DNA of 64,000 nucleotides from Stromatinia cepivora (Eukaryota; Ascomycota; Leotiomycetes; Helotiales; Sclerotiniaceae): assembly GCA_014898415.1 (NCBI GenBank), contig RCTD01000010.1:1426001-1490000 (forward strand), read 5' to 3'. The notes below the pieces were generated by a model. The model made no database searches. It was not told the DNA's origin and saw nothing but the letters and a program-made list of their open reading frames with translations. The position numbers were made by a program, and so were the translations under genes. Below, in pieces: positions 27,833 to 39,075 of the stretch. The stretch's first letter is position 1; every line of letters starts with the position of its first letter.

Positions 27833-27998
27833 TGTTAACTTTTGATATAGAAAATAGTAATATTATTAACTATATAGATTAAACTAAAGATCTATAATTC
27901 TAATAAAAATAGAATTGAAATTATCCCCAAATATGGTCTATACACCATTGTGATCACATGACCTCAATTCTAATCCTATGATAGCCTCATTTCCAACA
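27833..27998 (-). repeat. Copia B LTR, right copy (5' LTR of the minus-strand element)
   Basis: Plus-strand ends TGTTAACTTTTGA and ...CTCATTTCCAACA; followed by ATTCT at 27999-28003. On the minus strand it starts TGTTGGAAATGAGG, a common fungal copia LTR start. Confidence 0.92.
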
Positions 27999-29987
27999 AT
28001 TCTTATTATATTTTAATATTATTTTGAAATTACATTTTTGATATCCAAATCATTTTATTCAAATTATAATTAAACTATCAAAATTATAATAAATTTAAGT
28101 TTCCAAAATGTATAAAATAAATATTTATATTCATTTAATTTATAAAGTATAATATAAATATAATTATTTTATATAATTGAATAGTAAATTAATAATTAAA
28201 TCTAACAAAAAATCAATATTTAGAAAACAACTTTTTAAACCCTTCAAACAAACAATTTATAATTATATAATACAAAAGACGGATCGATGTACATACCAGA
28301 CTAAAGTATAGCTTTCTGCCGATCCCCAAAACCTTACTCCCGAAAGGGGAAAGTCCAGTCCGGACTACTTTAGTTTAGACGGTACTTCCCTTCCGTATTC
28401 AAACTGTTTGGGCCCCTAAAATTCAAGCATCATCAAATTTCCATATTAACAGAGCACAAACATCGTGACAGTTAATATTTAAACTCTTGAGAATATCACT
28501 AGAGAAGTTTAAGATAAAGAAGGCGACGCCACAATAATCTAGAGCTACAGCACAGCAGCTGATGATGACTGCTCGATTACATTTCAATACAATACCAACC
28601 CTACCTCATGGCAAACACAGAGAAAAAAGATCGCGGGCAGCATACCCCTAATTATTTTCCATTGGTTATTGGTGGTATCCCCTCATAACAGCGATTTATG
28701 CATTGAATTTATCAAGTCTCGATCCAATACAATCAATGGCTATGAACAAGCTTCTGCAAATGGACTAATCTGTGTCGAAATAGACCAGATATTTATTCAG
28801 TTCAATTGTCTATGGGGAGGGATAGTTTGTTTCCCTTTGGATTTTAGCTACATGCCCCTGAGAACAGTAGCATCTATCATCCCGAGCTGGGGAAATAGAA
28901 GCATTATAGAATACACTAAACTTGGAACAATGCGGAAACCAAAGGTCTCCAAATTCGTGGTTCTATGGTTTCTGTGGGGCTTTTCTTGTTATTTTTCGTT
29001 GCTTCTACTTCATTTGGCATGCGAGAAATCCGTGCGGAAGTCTGCCATAGAAGCCATGGCCGTCCGTGTTTCAACACGCGTTACCCCGGACTAAACGATG
29101 AGTCCATATGGCTAGTCATCCACTGGCTGATATGCAACTAAGTTACCACAAACATTGAGAGACTGCGCATTGCTGCTGTGTCAATTATCGTCATTTTTTA
29201 CCGGATTAACACGAATCACTAAATCACTTCTTGCCATTCTGATGACACTTTGGAATGAATGTAATGTGCTTAGGAAAGGAATTTCGTGAAGATAATTAGT
29301 GCCTGGGCCAAGCATTGCCACGCCCAGACTTTCTCAATGTCTGGAATTGTCTTTTTTGACGATTTTTGAAACTAGTATCGTTTGGCGTACATCTTTGCTC
29401 TATAGTTGTTAAGGTGACCAATCATTCTTATCCTTCCGCCTTTTCCTTTTTATATATTCATTTACCATACTAGTGCGGCCAGAAAGCACAACTATAAAGG
29501 TTTAAACAACGCGGGGAAAATCCTCTAGGTTCTAAAAAGGTATAGATCTTGTTGCTTGATATAGCAAAGTTTGTAAAGCGAAGCGACATAAGCGAATATT
29601 TTAATGGATTTTCAGTAAATTTTTGTGCAGATCCTCCATTAATAACTCATTGATTTTACTGATCAATTTACTCCACTTTTCTCCCCTTTTCTAAACCTAT
29701 ATAGGTGGTACTATGTCCAAGCAAAACAGGCAGACTAGCTATAACAGCTCCGTCCTGAAAGTTAAACTCAGTCAACGGGATGAAGGCAAAATGTTTTGTC
29801 GATCCTGCTCCTCAATGCAAAAGGCCAAGCCCTGACTGAGTAGCTCTAATAAAATCCTGTCCGCTTCCACCATTTGGTTGCCATTTATGATGTTTATTTA
29901 AGAGTTGTGAGGCCAGCCCTCCCATGGTTTACGTATTGCAACTGGACTCAATTTTTCTTTCTCAATCACTGCAGAGGGTGTTTTACT
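27999..29987. other. Right border of the repeat block and upstream region of the sulfate permease gene
   Basis: 27,999-28,270 is AT-rich with no coding frame. From 28,270 the composition is normal. A 141-codon frame at 28,669-29,094 starts with TTG, has no recognisable domain and has no splice context, so I do not call it a gene. The 29,400-29,987 stretch precedes the permease start and probably holds its promoter and 5' leader. Confidence 0.5.
28204..28222 (-). repeat. Right arm of the inverted repeat flanking the repeat block
   Basis: Exact reverse complement of 769-787. It lies within the last 70 bp of AT-rich sequence, before composition returns to normal at about 28,270. Confidence 0.4.
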
Positions 29988-32237
29988 ATGGGCAGAATAG
30001 CCAAGAAATTACGAGAGATCAAAGAAGGAATTAGGAATGATGAAAACTTGATTCGAGGGAGAAGGGGTATTGTTCGCGGAATAAAGGCATTACCATTATC
30101 GACGGGAAAATATCTGATTCAGAAGATTCCGTTCGTGCAATGGTTTCCGAACTATGCTCCGAGGTGGCTTTTGGACGATGTAATTGCAGGTGTCACAGTC
30201 GCATTGGTCTTGATTCCACAAGCCCTGGCATCTGCAGCCCTTGCTGGAGTGCCATTACAACAAGGCTTATTTGCTAGCTGGCTGCCATCAGCTATATACT
30301 TCTTCATGGGGACTTCTAAAGGTAACATCTCACAACTCAAAAATTGATTTATACTGAAAATCATAGATATTGCCACGGGGCCTACGACATCTTTAAGTCT
30401 CCTTACCAATGCAGTTGTGCTGTCTATTACCGCCCAAGGTCTTCCACTACCACCAGCCCTCATCGCATCCGCTCTCTCGTTCTCAATAGGTGCCGTATCT
30501 CTACTCATAGGACTTCTAAACCTTGGATGGATTCTAAATTTCGTAACGGTTCCTATGCTGGTTGGATTTCAAATGTCGGCAGCATTTTTCATCATTCAAG
30601 GCCAGATACCCTTGATCCTCGGAGAATCAGGCGTAAATCAGGATGTCACACGGCAAGGAATGGAAATTCCTCAAAACATTACAACTACTCAACCGCTGTC
30701 TTTGGCTGTTGGTGTGGCGGCAATATTGATCATCATTTTATTGAAGCTGACGGGTAAGAAATGGGGGCATAAGAGCAGCATCATCCGGGTATTTTCGAAT
30801 TTACGGAACGCTATTGTGATCGCGATCTTCACTGGAGTATCCTTCATTATCAATAGAGAGCTTATAACTCCACAATTTCCCATCGCCGGGGCTGCCCCCC
30901 AAGGGATCCAATTCCCACAACCTCCGACTAAGATTGTTCTGCTCGTTGCTACCAAATCATTCCCTGTAAGTAATGTCGCGATTAGTGCTTAATGGGCTGG
31001 AGGCTGACTTTCTACTATCTGCCAGGTGTTTATAGCAGCTGTAGCAGAACATTTAATTTTCGCCAAGTCGTTTGCCTGCCAACATAACTATGAGATTGAT
31101 GAATCTCAAGAGCTTGTATTTCTTGGCACCACAAACATTGTGAATGGCTTTTTCGGTGGGATGCCAGTATCAGGATCACTTTCCTTATCAGCAATAAATT
31201 CAGCAACTGGAGTAAGATCGCCGCTGAGTGGACTATTCTCAGCGGGGATTGTTTTCCTCGCTATCAACCAATTAATGGAGGCCTTCAAGTGGATTCCGAC
31301 TGCCGCAACCAGCGCCGTTATCCTGGTCTCTGTATTTGAAATCCTCCCTCCGAACAGTATTCTTCTGAAATATTGGAAAATATCCTTTGCGGATTTCGTA
31401 GGCTTTTTTGTCGTCATGAATGTTGCCATACTTACAGGCTTAGAGGTCGCTCTTGGTCTTGGGGTAGTCTACATGATTGCATATACTCTTTTGCGCACAT
31501 TATTTTCCTCGATTACTCCACTGACATCCATGGATATCGAGAATAGATACAGTTTCAATGACGTGGAAAGAATGAGACTACCACTTCCGGGAGGCCTAGT
31601 AATACCCCAAGGAACCCAACTTATCACGTTAGAAACACCGCTTATCTACCTCAATGCCGAGCGAATCAAGAAAGATATCCTAGAAGCTATTTGGACTAAT
31701 TATGAGCCCACTCCGGATGGACCAACAGACCGAAAAGGATGGAGCGACTTTCGCGTTCGACGAACTGCTGCTCTCCGTCGCAGAAGCAATATCAATACGC
31801 CCACCCGATTCCTTCCCAAACTTGAAGTTCTCGTATTCAATTTTACTCGGGTTACGTTTATTGACACTACTGGCCTTATCTACCTTCAAGATCTCAAGGA
31901 CGAAATTGTGACCTATAGCGGTGACGCCGTAGAATTACGCTTCGTAGGCATGAATGCTGCTGTGCAGAAGAAATTTAAGAGAGCAGGTTGGCCTTTGGGA
32001 ACTTATCAAGAATCACAAATTGGGCTAGTTGCAAGAATTGATATTATATTTGAGGATCTTCATGATGCGCTCGCGCAACTGAGAGCAGTAAGAGCATCGA
32101 TGAATGGGTTGGAATTTGGGTTTGGGAATGATATGGAACAGAATAGTGATGAGGAGGCTTTTCAAAAGGACACGACGAATGTTATTGTTACAAATGTTAT
32201 GACAAAGAATGGGAGGGCTTATAAGGAGGTATCTTGA
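29988..32237 (+). CDS. SulP-family (SLC26-type) sulfate permease with C-terminal STAS domain
   Basis: A three-exon gene: 29988-30321, 30367-30965 and 31026-32237, giving 714 residues, a usual length for fungal SulP proteins. Introns of 45 and 60 bp have GTAACA/ATAG and GTAAGT/CCAG borders and keep the frame. The ATG chosen (MGRIAKKLREIKEG) is the first in-frame methionine before the transporter core. The core shows VALVLIPQALASAALAGVPL and the SulP signature PLQQGLFASWLPSAIYFFMG (about residues 70-105). Hydrophobic segments follow up to about residue 470, including GTTNIVNGFFGGMPVSGSLS. A STAS domain spans about 496-656 (VLVFNFTRVTFIDTTGLIYL). Such proteins take up sulfate, usually with protons, at the plasma membrane; other anions are possible. 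The frame is intact. No sulfur-control element was identified upstream. Confidence 0.93.
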
Positions 32238-35209
32238 ATAGGGCTGGGATATTCTAGGGGCGTGATTTACCTGTATTTTATGGGCTGGATAAGAATTACG
32301 AGTTTATATGCTGAACATCATTGTAGAGTTGATGGGATTTTCCCCCCAAACTTTACTGTGAACGTCTCCAGTGCAGAATGATTGAAACTGTCAAGGTAGA
32401 AAGTAAACTAGAGTTCACCGGGAGATGGGTCAGATCAGGGTCAGAGCCTTCAAACAAATTACTCCTAAATCTGTATGCTTGGGATCATTACAAACCGATA
32501 TCTTTTAGAGGTCCTAAACCGACTTAAACATTTGATTATATTAGCATGAGGAGTGATGTCATGGTCCGTGCGTCGTGTCTCCAAAACTTGTGGTGATAAA
32601 TTTCCCCGCACTTGAGCTTCCCAACAAACACAACCACAGCTTCATGCTAAAGACATCCATCCCAACTGTCGGGCATAGATTTCCCAGAATTCCATGCAAA
32701 ATTTCGATCTATTGATTCCTTGGAGCAATTGATTCAACCGACTGTGTGGGGAGATTGTGCCGACTACTCTACCACAGCATCATGGCAAATGCGTTTGCGA
32801 CACGTTTGTATGCCCGACCAACTCTACCTTATGACGATTCCGTCGCAAATCCCCGAGTATGGCATTACATAAGATCCATTGCCTGCGGAGATACAAACGG
32901 CCGAGAATTGGTGGAGGCGCAAGGATGCAGCAGCAGCTCCAGCGCATGTCAAAATGTGCGATGCTTGGAAGGGGTGAATGCAATCAAAGCAACTTGGTCG
33001 ATTTACCATTACCTTAGAATCTACGGCCGTCATGAGTCATGGATGAAGCACCGTTGATAGGAGATTACCTCCGACGCTTGACAGCAGCATTGAGTGCAGG
33101 TGTAACCTCTTGGACATCATTCGAAGCACTGAAAAAAGCGTATCTAGGTTAGGATGCTGTCCCTAGCCCCACTCTTGACAGCTTTACCACTTCGGCACCT
33201 TTATTATAAGGGCATGGATTTGAATGGCCGAATTTACACTACACCACTATCATTGTTACACTCGGTGGTTTGCTAAACTATTACAACGTCATGTCGACTA
33301 ATCTATGCAGTTGTTGGTGCCTGGAAAGGGGTAGCGCCTCAATAACGCCCTCATGTGAGCAGTCTGCATGGACTAAGAAAAGAGTTCTGGGAACTCTGAA
33401 AGGGAGAAGCGCCGGTTTCTCTTTCACTTATTCTTTTCTGGATCACATTAGACTATTAGTGGGTCCATCATTACGTCTAGATTCTTGCACATTCCATCAA
33501 TGAGCGGAAGAATGGCAAACCGGACTTAGAGCGCTTAACTGGATTCCATCTCATCTCGGCCAGTTACGACTGAGCCAAAGTCGCATCACTAGTTGGCCGC
33601 GCTTTTCTGGGAAGAATGCCAATATCCCCGGCTGGGCATTTTCTACCGTATCTTCACCCGGGCGACAAGAGACGAGTTTCACATTGCAATATTCGAGAAA
33701 TCCATCCTATCACATCGGGCCGTGTAACCAATTACATCATTTTTTTTGAACAAATTACGATGCATCTTCTGGCATCTTGGTTCAGAAGATTCCGCGAGCA
33801 CCAACCAACAGATAGCGATGCTCACTGTGGAAATGAATTTCGGGACGGTAGTTAAAGTGGAAACATTTTCATTTCCGCTTTGTATATTTTTTTTCAGCGC
33901 GGCCTCGGCCTAAATTAAAATATGTCTTAGAGCTTACTACGAATCTGCATATGCAAATAATCCTCAGTGGAAAATCCCCAGGATACTTCGGCCACTGAGG
34001 CTCCGATATACGCATCAAGCGATAGCCAGCTTTTCATGTAAATTGGAACCGAGGTCAAACCATGAAATATTTTGCTTGCTATGAATCTGCGGGTGGTGGA
34101 ATGTGATCTGATGAAATTCTCGGGTCCTACTAAATTTACTGACCCTCAAGGGCTGGGAACCAATGATCTCTAAATTTGGCGGATATCATATCCTGGCATC
34201 CTGATGCTTCTATGGCTTCTAGGGATTCTATGGCTTTCAGGGCCATTCCGAGAAGATTGGCGACATCTCACGAATCTTGTCAAACATTACAGCAGCATCC
34301 ATAATACGACTCAGGTTGTAACCTGATTACGGCATAGTTGTCACTTTTGGTGATCACGAGCTTCCCCACAAGCCACCAATCCCCAACATCCCCAGATTCT
34401 TACCCCGCAATAAAGAAGATGCAGAATATGCAGAATATGCATATTCTGCATATTCTGCAAACTATAAGTTTAACCAGGCCCGTGGTAGTTTGTACGACAA
34501 TGGGTCGGACCGGAGAACGGCCGTTACCAAATTCAAAAAAATCTTCCCATGTAAGATTTTCCTCTAAATTATCTTACACGTGGTAAAACAAAAATCTCCT
34601 TCCGTCTTTCTTTGAGGGTTTACTTGTGGATCTAGCCGTCAGCATTATCTTAATTCATGTTGTCATGTTGTGATGGTAAATTTTAAATTTTTGTTGTTTG
34701 AGATTGATTTTCTTCTTGGCCGAGTTCTGCTCACAAGGCCACTTTTCGGCAGTGATTCGGAGCATTTTATCCGGAATCCCACTTCACTGGGCCCGCTTGT
34801 TCGATTTATTCCGGTTTCCAGAATTCTATGGTCAGCATCAAGCACAAGCTACTATCAACTTCATCTCATGTTGGATGATCATGAGGCTGGATACCCTCAC
34901 ATGTCACTAATAGGGACCGAAAAGGTACAGAACGCCTCAGTCGTACAGACAGTCTTGCATGGAAGCTCGTGATAATATTCTATCAAGAAAGGCCGGAAAC
35001 TAAACAGAACTGTCTGAATCATACTAATCAAACCGGGTTTTTGCCTTTGCAGCACTCTCATCTTCTCCTTTTGGATAGACCACTGAAATGGTGTATGTAC
35101 GTGCAATGGAGATTCAGTACATAAGTGATCGATGATTCCCCCGTTGATCATTTTCCACACCTTGTCTACTCAGTGTTGATCTCTTTACTTTACAAGCCAA
35201 ACCTTCATC
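32238..35209. other. Intergenic region between the sulfate permease and GH55 genes
   Basis: Almost 3 kb of ordinary composition. Several short frames (such as 32,746-33,057 and 34,670-34,972) overlap each other on both strands and show no domain or splice pattern. The one striking structure is the 40-bp palindrome at 34,420-34,459. The last few hundred bases presumably contain the GH55 promoter. Confidence 0.6.
34420..34459. repeat. Perfect 40-bp palindrome built from a duplicated 9-bp word
   Basis: The left half is TGCAGAATATGCAGAATATG and the right half is its exact reverse complement, with no spacer. Each half contains GCAGAATAT twice, so the structure is both a tandem and an inverted repeat. 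As single-stranded DNA or RNA it could form a long hairpin. Confidence 0.9.
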
Positions 35210-37926
35210 ATGGTTAGCGTGATCAAAAGCGTGATTTTACTCTCCTTGGTGCTTCAGTCATCATGTATGCAGCTCCACATTCCTCAGGTCGATAAGGTAG
35301 TGACGAAGGCCATGAACAAATTTGCACCCTATGTACACAACAAGGGCAACCACACAGACGTCGATGTCATTCCAGCAAAGGATGATATGGCCAAGATCAT
35401 CCCTCGTGCGACCCCCTATTGGTATGAACAGATTTCGCATCAGGGAAAATCCGCATTTGGCCCTTCAGGATATAAAGTGTATCGCAATGTCAAAGATTAT
35501 GGCGCAAAAGGCAAGTTCATACATATATCGGTGTCCATTTCTAACAAAATTATCTAGGTGATGGTGTTACCGATGATACTGCCGCTATCAACGCTGCTAT
35601 CAGTTCCGGTGGAAGATGTGGTCAAGGGTGTTCTTCGACCACAACCACTCCTGCAGTTGTCTACTTCCCATCTGGAACCTATTTGATATCGTCATCGATA
35701 ATAGACTACTACTACACCCAAATTATCGGTAATCCAAACAGTTTACCAGTTCTCAAAGCTACGCCCAATTTTTCAGGCTTCGGTTTGATCGATGCAAACC
35801 CATATTATTCCCCCGTTCTTAATTGGGGCTCCACCAATGTGTTCTTGAGACAAATTCGCAACTTGGTCTTTGATATGACTAGCATTCCTGCTGGAACCAC
35901 AGCAACAGGTCTTCATTGGCCAACTTCTCAAGCGACAAGCTTACAGAATGTTGTATTTCAGATGAGTTCTGCACCAGGAACTCAACACACTGGTTTATTC
36001 TGTGAAAGTGGTGAGTAAAATCGAGTCTTTGGACAGTTCCACACTAACGTTAAAAAAGGTTCTGCTGGACTTTTGGTTGATGTTACCTTCAATGGTGGTC
36101 TTGTTGGTGCTGCCATTGGAAACCAGCAATTTACTATGAGAAATTTGGTTTTCAACAACTGTGTTACGGCAATTAGCATGTTCTGGGATTGGGGATGGTT
36201 GTTCCAAGGTATCAGCATAAACAACTGTCAGAAAGGAATTGATATTTCGGCAGGAGGATCTACCGCTCAGAACGTGGGATCGGTTATTGTGATTGACAGT
36301 TCAATCACCAACACTCCGGTCGGAATTATTACCGCTTACACATCCAATGCAACACCAGATACAGCTGGTAGTCTCATACTTGAAAATGTGGTACTCAGTA
36401 ATGTCCCCACAGCTGTTACTTTGAGTGGTGGATCGACACAATTAGCTGGTACAAGTGGAAGCACGACCATTGCTGGTTGGGGCCAAGGGCGCAAATATGA
36501 TGCTAATGGTCCATCTGATTTCCAAGGCGCCATCACTCCAAATAATCGACCTGCATCTTTACTCAACGGAAACAAATATTATACTCAGTCGAAACCACAG
36601 TACAATACCTTGTCGGTCTCTTCATTTACGAGTGCGAGGACCAATGGTGCAATCGGAGATGGTGTGACCGATGATACTGCTGCTCTGCAACATGGATTCA
36701 ATAGTGCAGCAAGTTCCGGACAGGTATTTTTCCTCGATGCAGGTACTTACAAAGTAACAAGCACAATTACTATTCCTCCTGGTTCAAGAATAGTAGGCGA
36801 GTCATATTCTACCATCATGTCGAGTGGCAGTTTCTTCAACAATATCAATAGTCCTCAACCGGTCGTACGAGTTGGAAACCCTGGTCAAACGGGACATGTC
36901 GAATGGAGTGATTGTTTAGTTTCAACACAAGGTCAACAAGCTGGTGCTACGTTGATCGAATGGAACCTCGCCAATTCCGGTTCAACGCCATCTGGAATGT
37001 GGGACGTGCACACACGAATTGGTGGTTTCACAGGATCGAATCTACAAGTTGCTCAGTGCGAGAAGAACTCAGCCAGTACAACGGTTAACTCGAATTGTAT
37101 TGGTGCATACATGGGCATGCATATCACAGCAGGTGCCAGCGGCTTGTACATGGAGAATGTGTGGATTTGGACTGCTGATCATGATATTGATGATCAAGGT
37201 TTGAGACAACTCGACATCTATGCAGGAAGGGGTCTGTATATTGAGAGTACTGCGGGAACTTTCTGGCTGTAAGTCTATTTTGTTTCGGATAACATGAAAA
37301 TAAGCTAACGTTTATCAGTGTCGGTACTGGCGTTGAACATTTCACACTCTATCAATACCAATTGGCCAATACCAAGAACATTTTCATGGGTTTCCTACAG
37401 ACAGAAACACCGTAAGTTCCTCAGTCGATTTTATACTGAAAGAATTGCTAATGATCCTTAGATACTATCAACCACAACCAACCGCACCAACACCCTTCAG
37501 CGTTGTCCCATCTCTTAACGATCCTAACTTCAGTACTTCATGCTCAGGCTATTCCGGTAACTGTGCTTCGGCCTGGGGTTTGAGGATCATCAATTCCAAC
37601 AACATTCTTGTATATGGTGCGGGACTCTACTCATTCTTCGACAATTATTCTACCAGTATGTTCCTCTTGTTTTCCACCCTCTCTAATCCTCTATGAATTT
37701 TGTCGAGATATACTAACACATCAAAGCCTGCTCAAACGGCGGAGGTCCTGAGAATTGCCAGACCAATATCCTCAGTCTTGAGGGCTCAATTTCAAATGTC
37801 AATATCTACACCTTGGCTACAGTCGGCGTGACGAATATGATTACGAGAAATGGACAGTCCCAGGCGTTGTATAGCGCGAATCTCAATGTATATCCTACTT
37901 TGATTACATTGTATAAGTCTGGTTAG
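35210..37926 (+). CDS. Secreted glycoside hydrolase family 55 exo-beta-1,3-glucanase
   Basis: Six exons (35210-35510, 35558-36010, 36059-37268, 37319-37411, 37462-37655, 37727-37926) encode 816 residues, normal for fungal GH55. A signal peptide (MVSVIKSVILLSLVLQSSC) is followed by a prosegment. Two right-handed beta-helix repeats then start with the family's paired motifs: YGAKGDGVTDDTAAINAAIS (about residue 97) and GAIGDGVTDDTAALQHGFNS (about residue 470). Further family blocks include SGLYMENVWIWTADHDIDD and GRGLYIES. GH55 enzymes release glucose or gentiobiose from laminarin-type beta-1,3-glucan outside the cell, in wall recycling or mycoparasitism. Intron 1 appears to use a GC donor (GCAAGT...TAG, 35511-35557); no in-frame GT alternative works. 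The other introns are 48-71 bp and canonical. The frame is intact. Confidence 0.95.
35511..35557 (+). other. GC-AG intron in the GH55 gene
   Basis: A 47-bp intron bounded by GCAAGT and ATCTAG. Splicing here joins GCAAAAG to GTGATGG and restores the conserved GAKGDGVTDD motif. The nearest GT donor would put a stop codon directly after the junction. Apart from the T-to-C change at position 2, the donor consensus is strong, as usual for GC-AG introns. Confidence 0.85.
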
Positions 37927-39075
37927 AGTATGGAGTCGGTAGAAGTGGTTTCATTGGTGGTATGCGAGGATCTGGTGATAGAGCTTGAGATTGGTAGCGT
38001 CTGGATTGAGTTGACCTGTGTTGGAGTATAGGAATTTTGGGCGTGGAAAGGGTTGTGGATGGGGTGGTTCTTTGTCTTCGTTTAACTTGACTTGATGGCT
38101 CTTTTTGTTTTTAGCAAAATTATATATCCTGTCTTTTGCGATAAATTTTATGGCGTAGATGCAAGATGGCGAAATTAATTATGTTTGCCTGATGCGACCC
38201 ATCTCGTGACTAGCTAGTTCTAGTGCTCGTTAGAAAATAGTACCGGTAATTATCCCATCTTTGCAAGTCTTAAGTCAGCCGGATAGATTCAGTCATTTAT
38301 CCCCACCGCTTCTTCAAATTTTTTCTAAGAAAATAAAATAAGATCTACCATTGTGAGACATAAAGCTGGCGGGGGTATGTATATGTAGCATGACTAGGTA
38401 TTCTTATCCCACCCATTTTCCCGGTTGAAAGTTGAAATAGGCTTATATCCTGATGTGGCTTGATGTGGCTTGATGTGGCTTGAGTTTGGTATGCATGTAT
38501 AACTACCTGATATGTATTTAGTCGTATATGTAAGATCTTTACCATGCAGATCATGTAGATCGTGTAGAGTCAGATGATCCTTATCTTGTGAGCTTTGTTT
38601 GATAGTACGTTTTTGCGAGCTGTGCGTTAGGTATGGAGGAGGTACGCTGGGGGCCTGTGGCGCGATGATAATGGGGGTTTGAAGATGTGTGAATGGATGG
38701 ATGGATGGATAATGGTGGGTTTGGGGGGTGTATGGGTGGGGGTATTGGATAGGGGGGGTGGGTAAGTAAGTTATCTTTTAAGTTGTCTTTTTAGTTTTCG
38801 ATTTTTAGATCTGTAAATGGTGCTTTGATTTTATTTTAGAGGAATTGGTTTGGATTTTTTCCAGGGTGATTAAATTGTTTCATTATTTTAACTCCTAGAA
38901 TATCCTTATTTGATTCTAGAATTGAATCCAATGTCGAGCTTTTTAACACTAATGGAAGTGTTCGAATGATTGCAATTTCTGGGGCAAATTCAACCCTTGC
39001 TTCAAGCTGTAAGACTTCCGTGATGTCTCCCTTACTTCAATGTCTCCTAACCATTCCTCTACCTGCAATCCAAGA
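37927..39075. other. Intergenic region between convergent GH55 and 2EXR-type genes
   Basis: Contains the 3' untranslated region of the GH55 gene and of the minus-strand neighbour. It has a 10-bp unit (TGATGTGGCT) repeated three times perfectly at 38451-38480, and a short GGAT microsatellite near 38,693-38,710 followed by a G-rich stretch (38,715-38,765). No coding frame is supported. Confidence 0.6.
38451..38480 (+). repeat. Decamer tandem repeat, 3 perfect copies
   Basis: TGATGTGGCT occurs three times in succession in the 3' intergenic region; a truncated fourth unit (TGA) follows. Confidence 0.95.

Larger units (their letters stand above)
8637..27998 (-). mobile_element. Copia B: Ty1/copia LTR retrotransposon (minus strand), interrupted by nested gypsy C and copia D
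   Basis: Two 166-bp LTRs (8637-8802 and 27833-27998) are flanked by the duplication ATTCT (8632-8636 and 27999-28003). Removing the nested insertion leaves about 5.5 kb, a normal copia size. Reading the minus strand from right to left, a Gag-like region (about 12,800-13,040) comes first, then a pre-integrase/protease region (12,090-12,443). Next is integrase at 11,691-11,942 (LEFIYFDITKSFPKSIQGNR, FILIIDNYIKINWI). Then comes reverse transcriptase near 9,960-10,170 (VLIMRLDIFKLFLIIIVKEN, YFDIKNIFIE, ILRVLQSLYNLK). RNase H is at about 8,830-9,240 (NTESEYIA, NNNQSILALTKNPYLHEQSK, ITDKITKP). This is the copia order (integrase before RT). The element is heavily RIP-mutated and split, so it is dead. 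Confidence 0.93.

Noticed and set aside
600..28270. AT-rich block as a centromere or mitochondrial insertion
   Set aside because: Four LTR elements with target duplications and pol domains explain almost all of it; no organellar genes are seen, and centromere status cannot be judged from sequence alone.
28669..29094. 141-codon plus-strand frame before the sulfate permease
   Set aside because: Begins with TTG, has no recognisable domain, no splice signals and no conserved composition; probably chance.
32746..33057. 103-codon frame with Cys/Ser-rich content as a small secreted protein
   Set aside because: No signal peptide, overlapping frames on the other strand of similar length, no splice pattern.
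38693..38765. GGAT microsatellite and G-rich tract as a telomere-like or regulatory element
   Set aside because: Too short and irregular; no telomeric unit; ordinary simple sequence in a 3' intergenic region.
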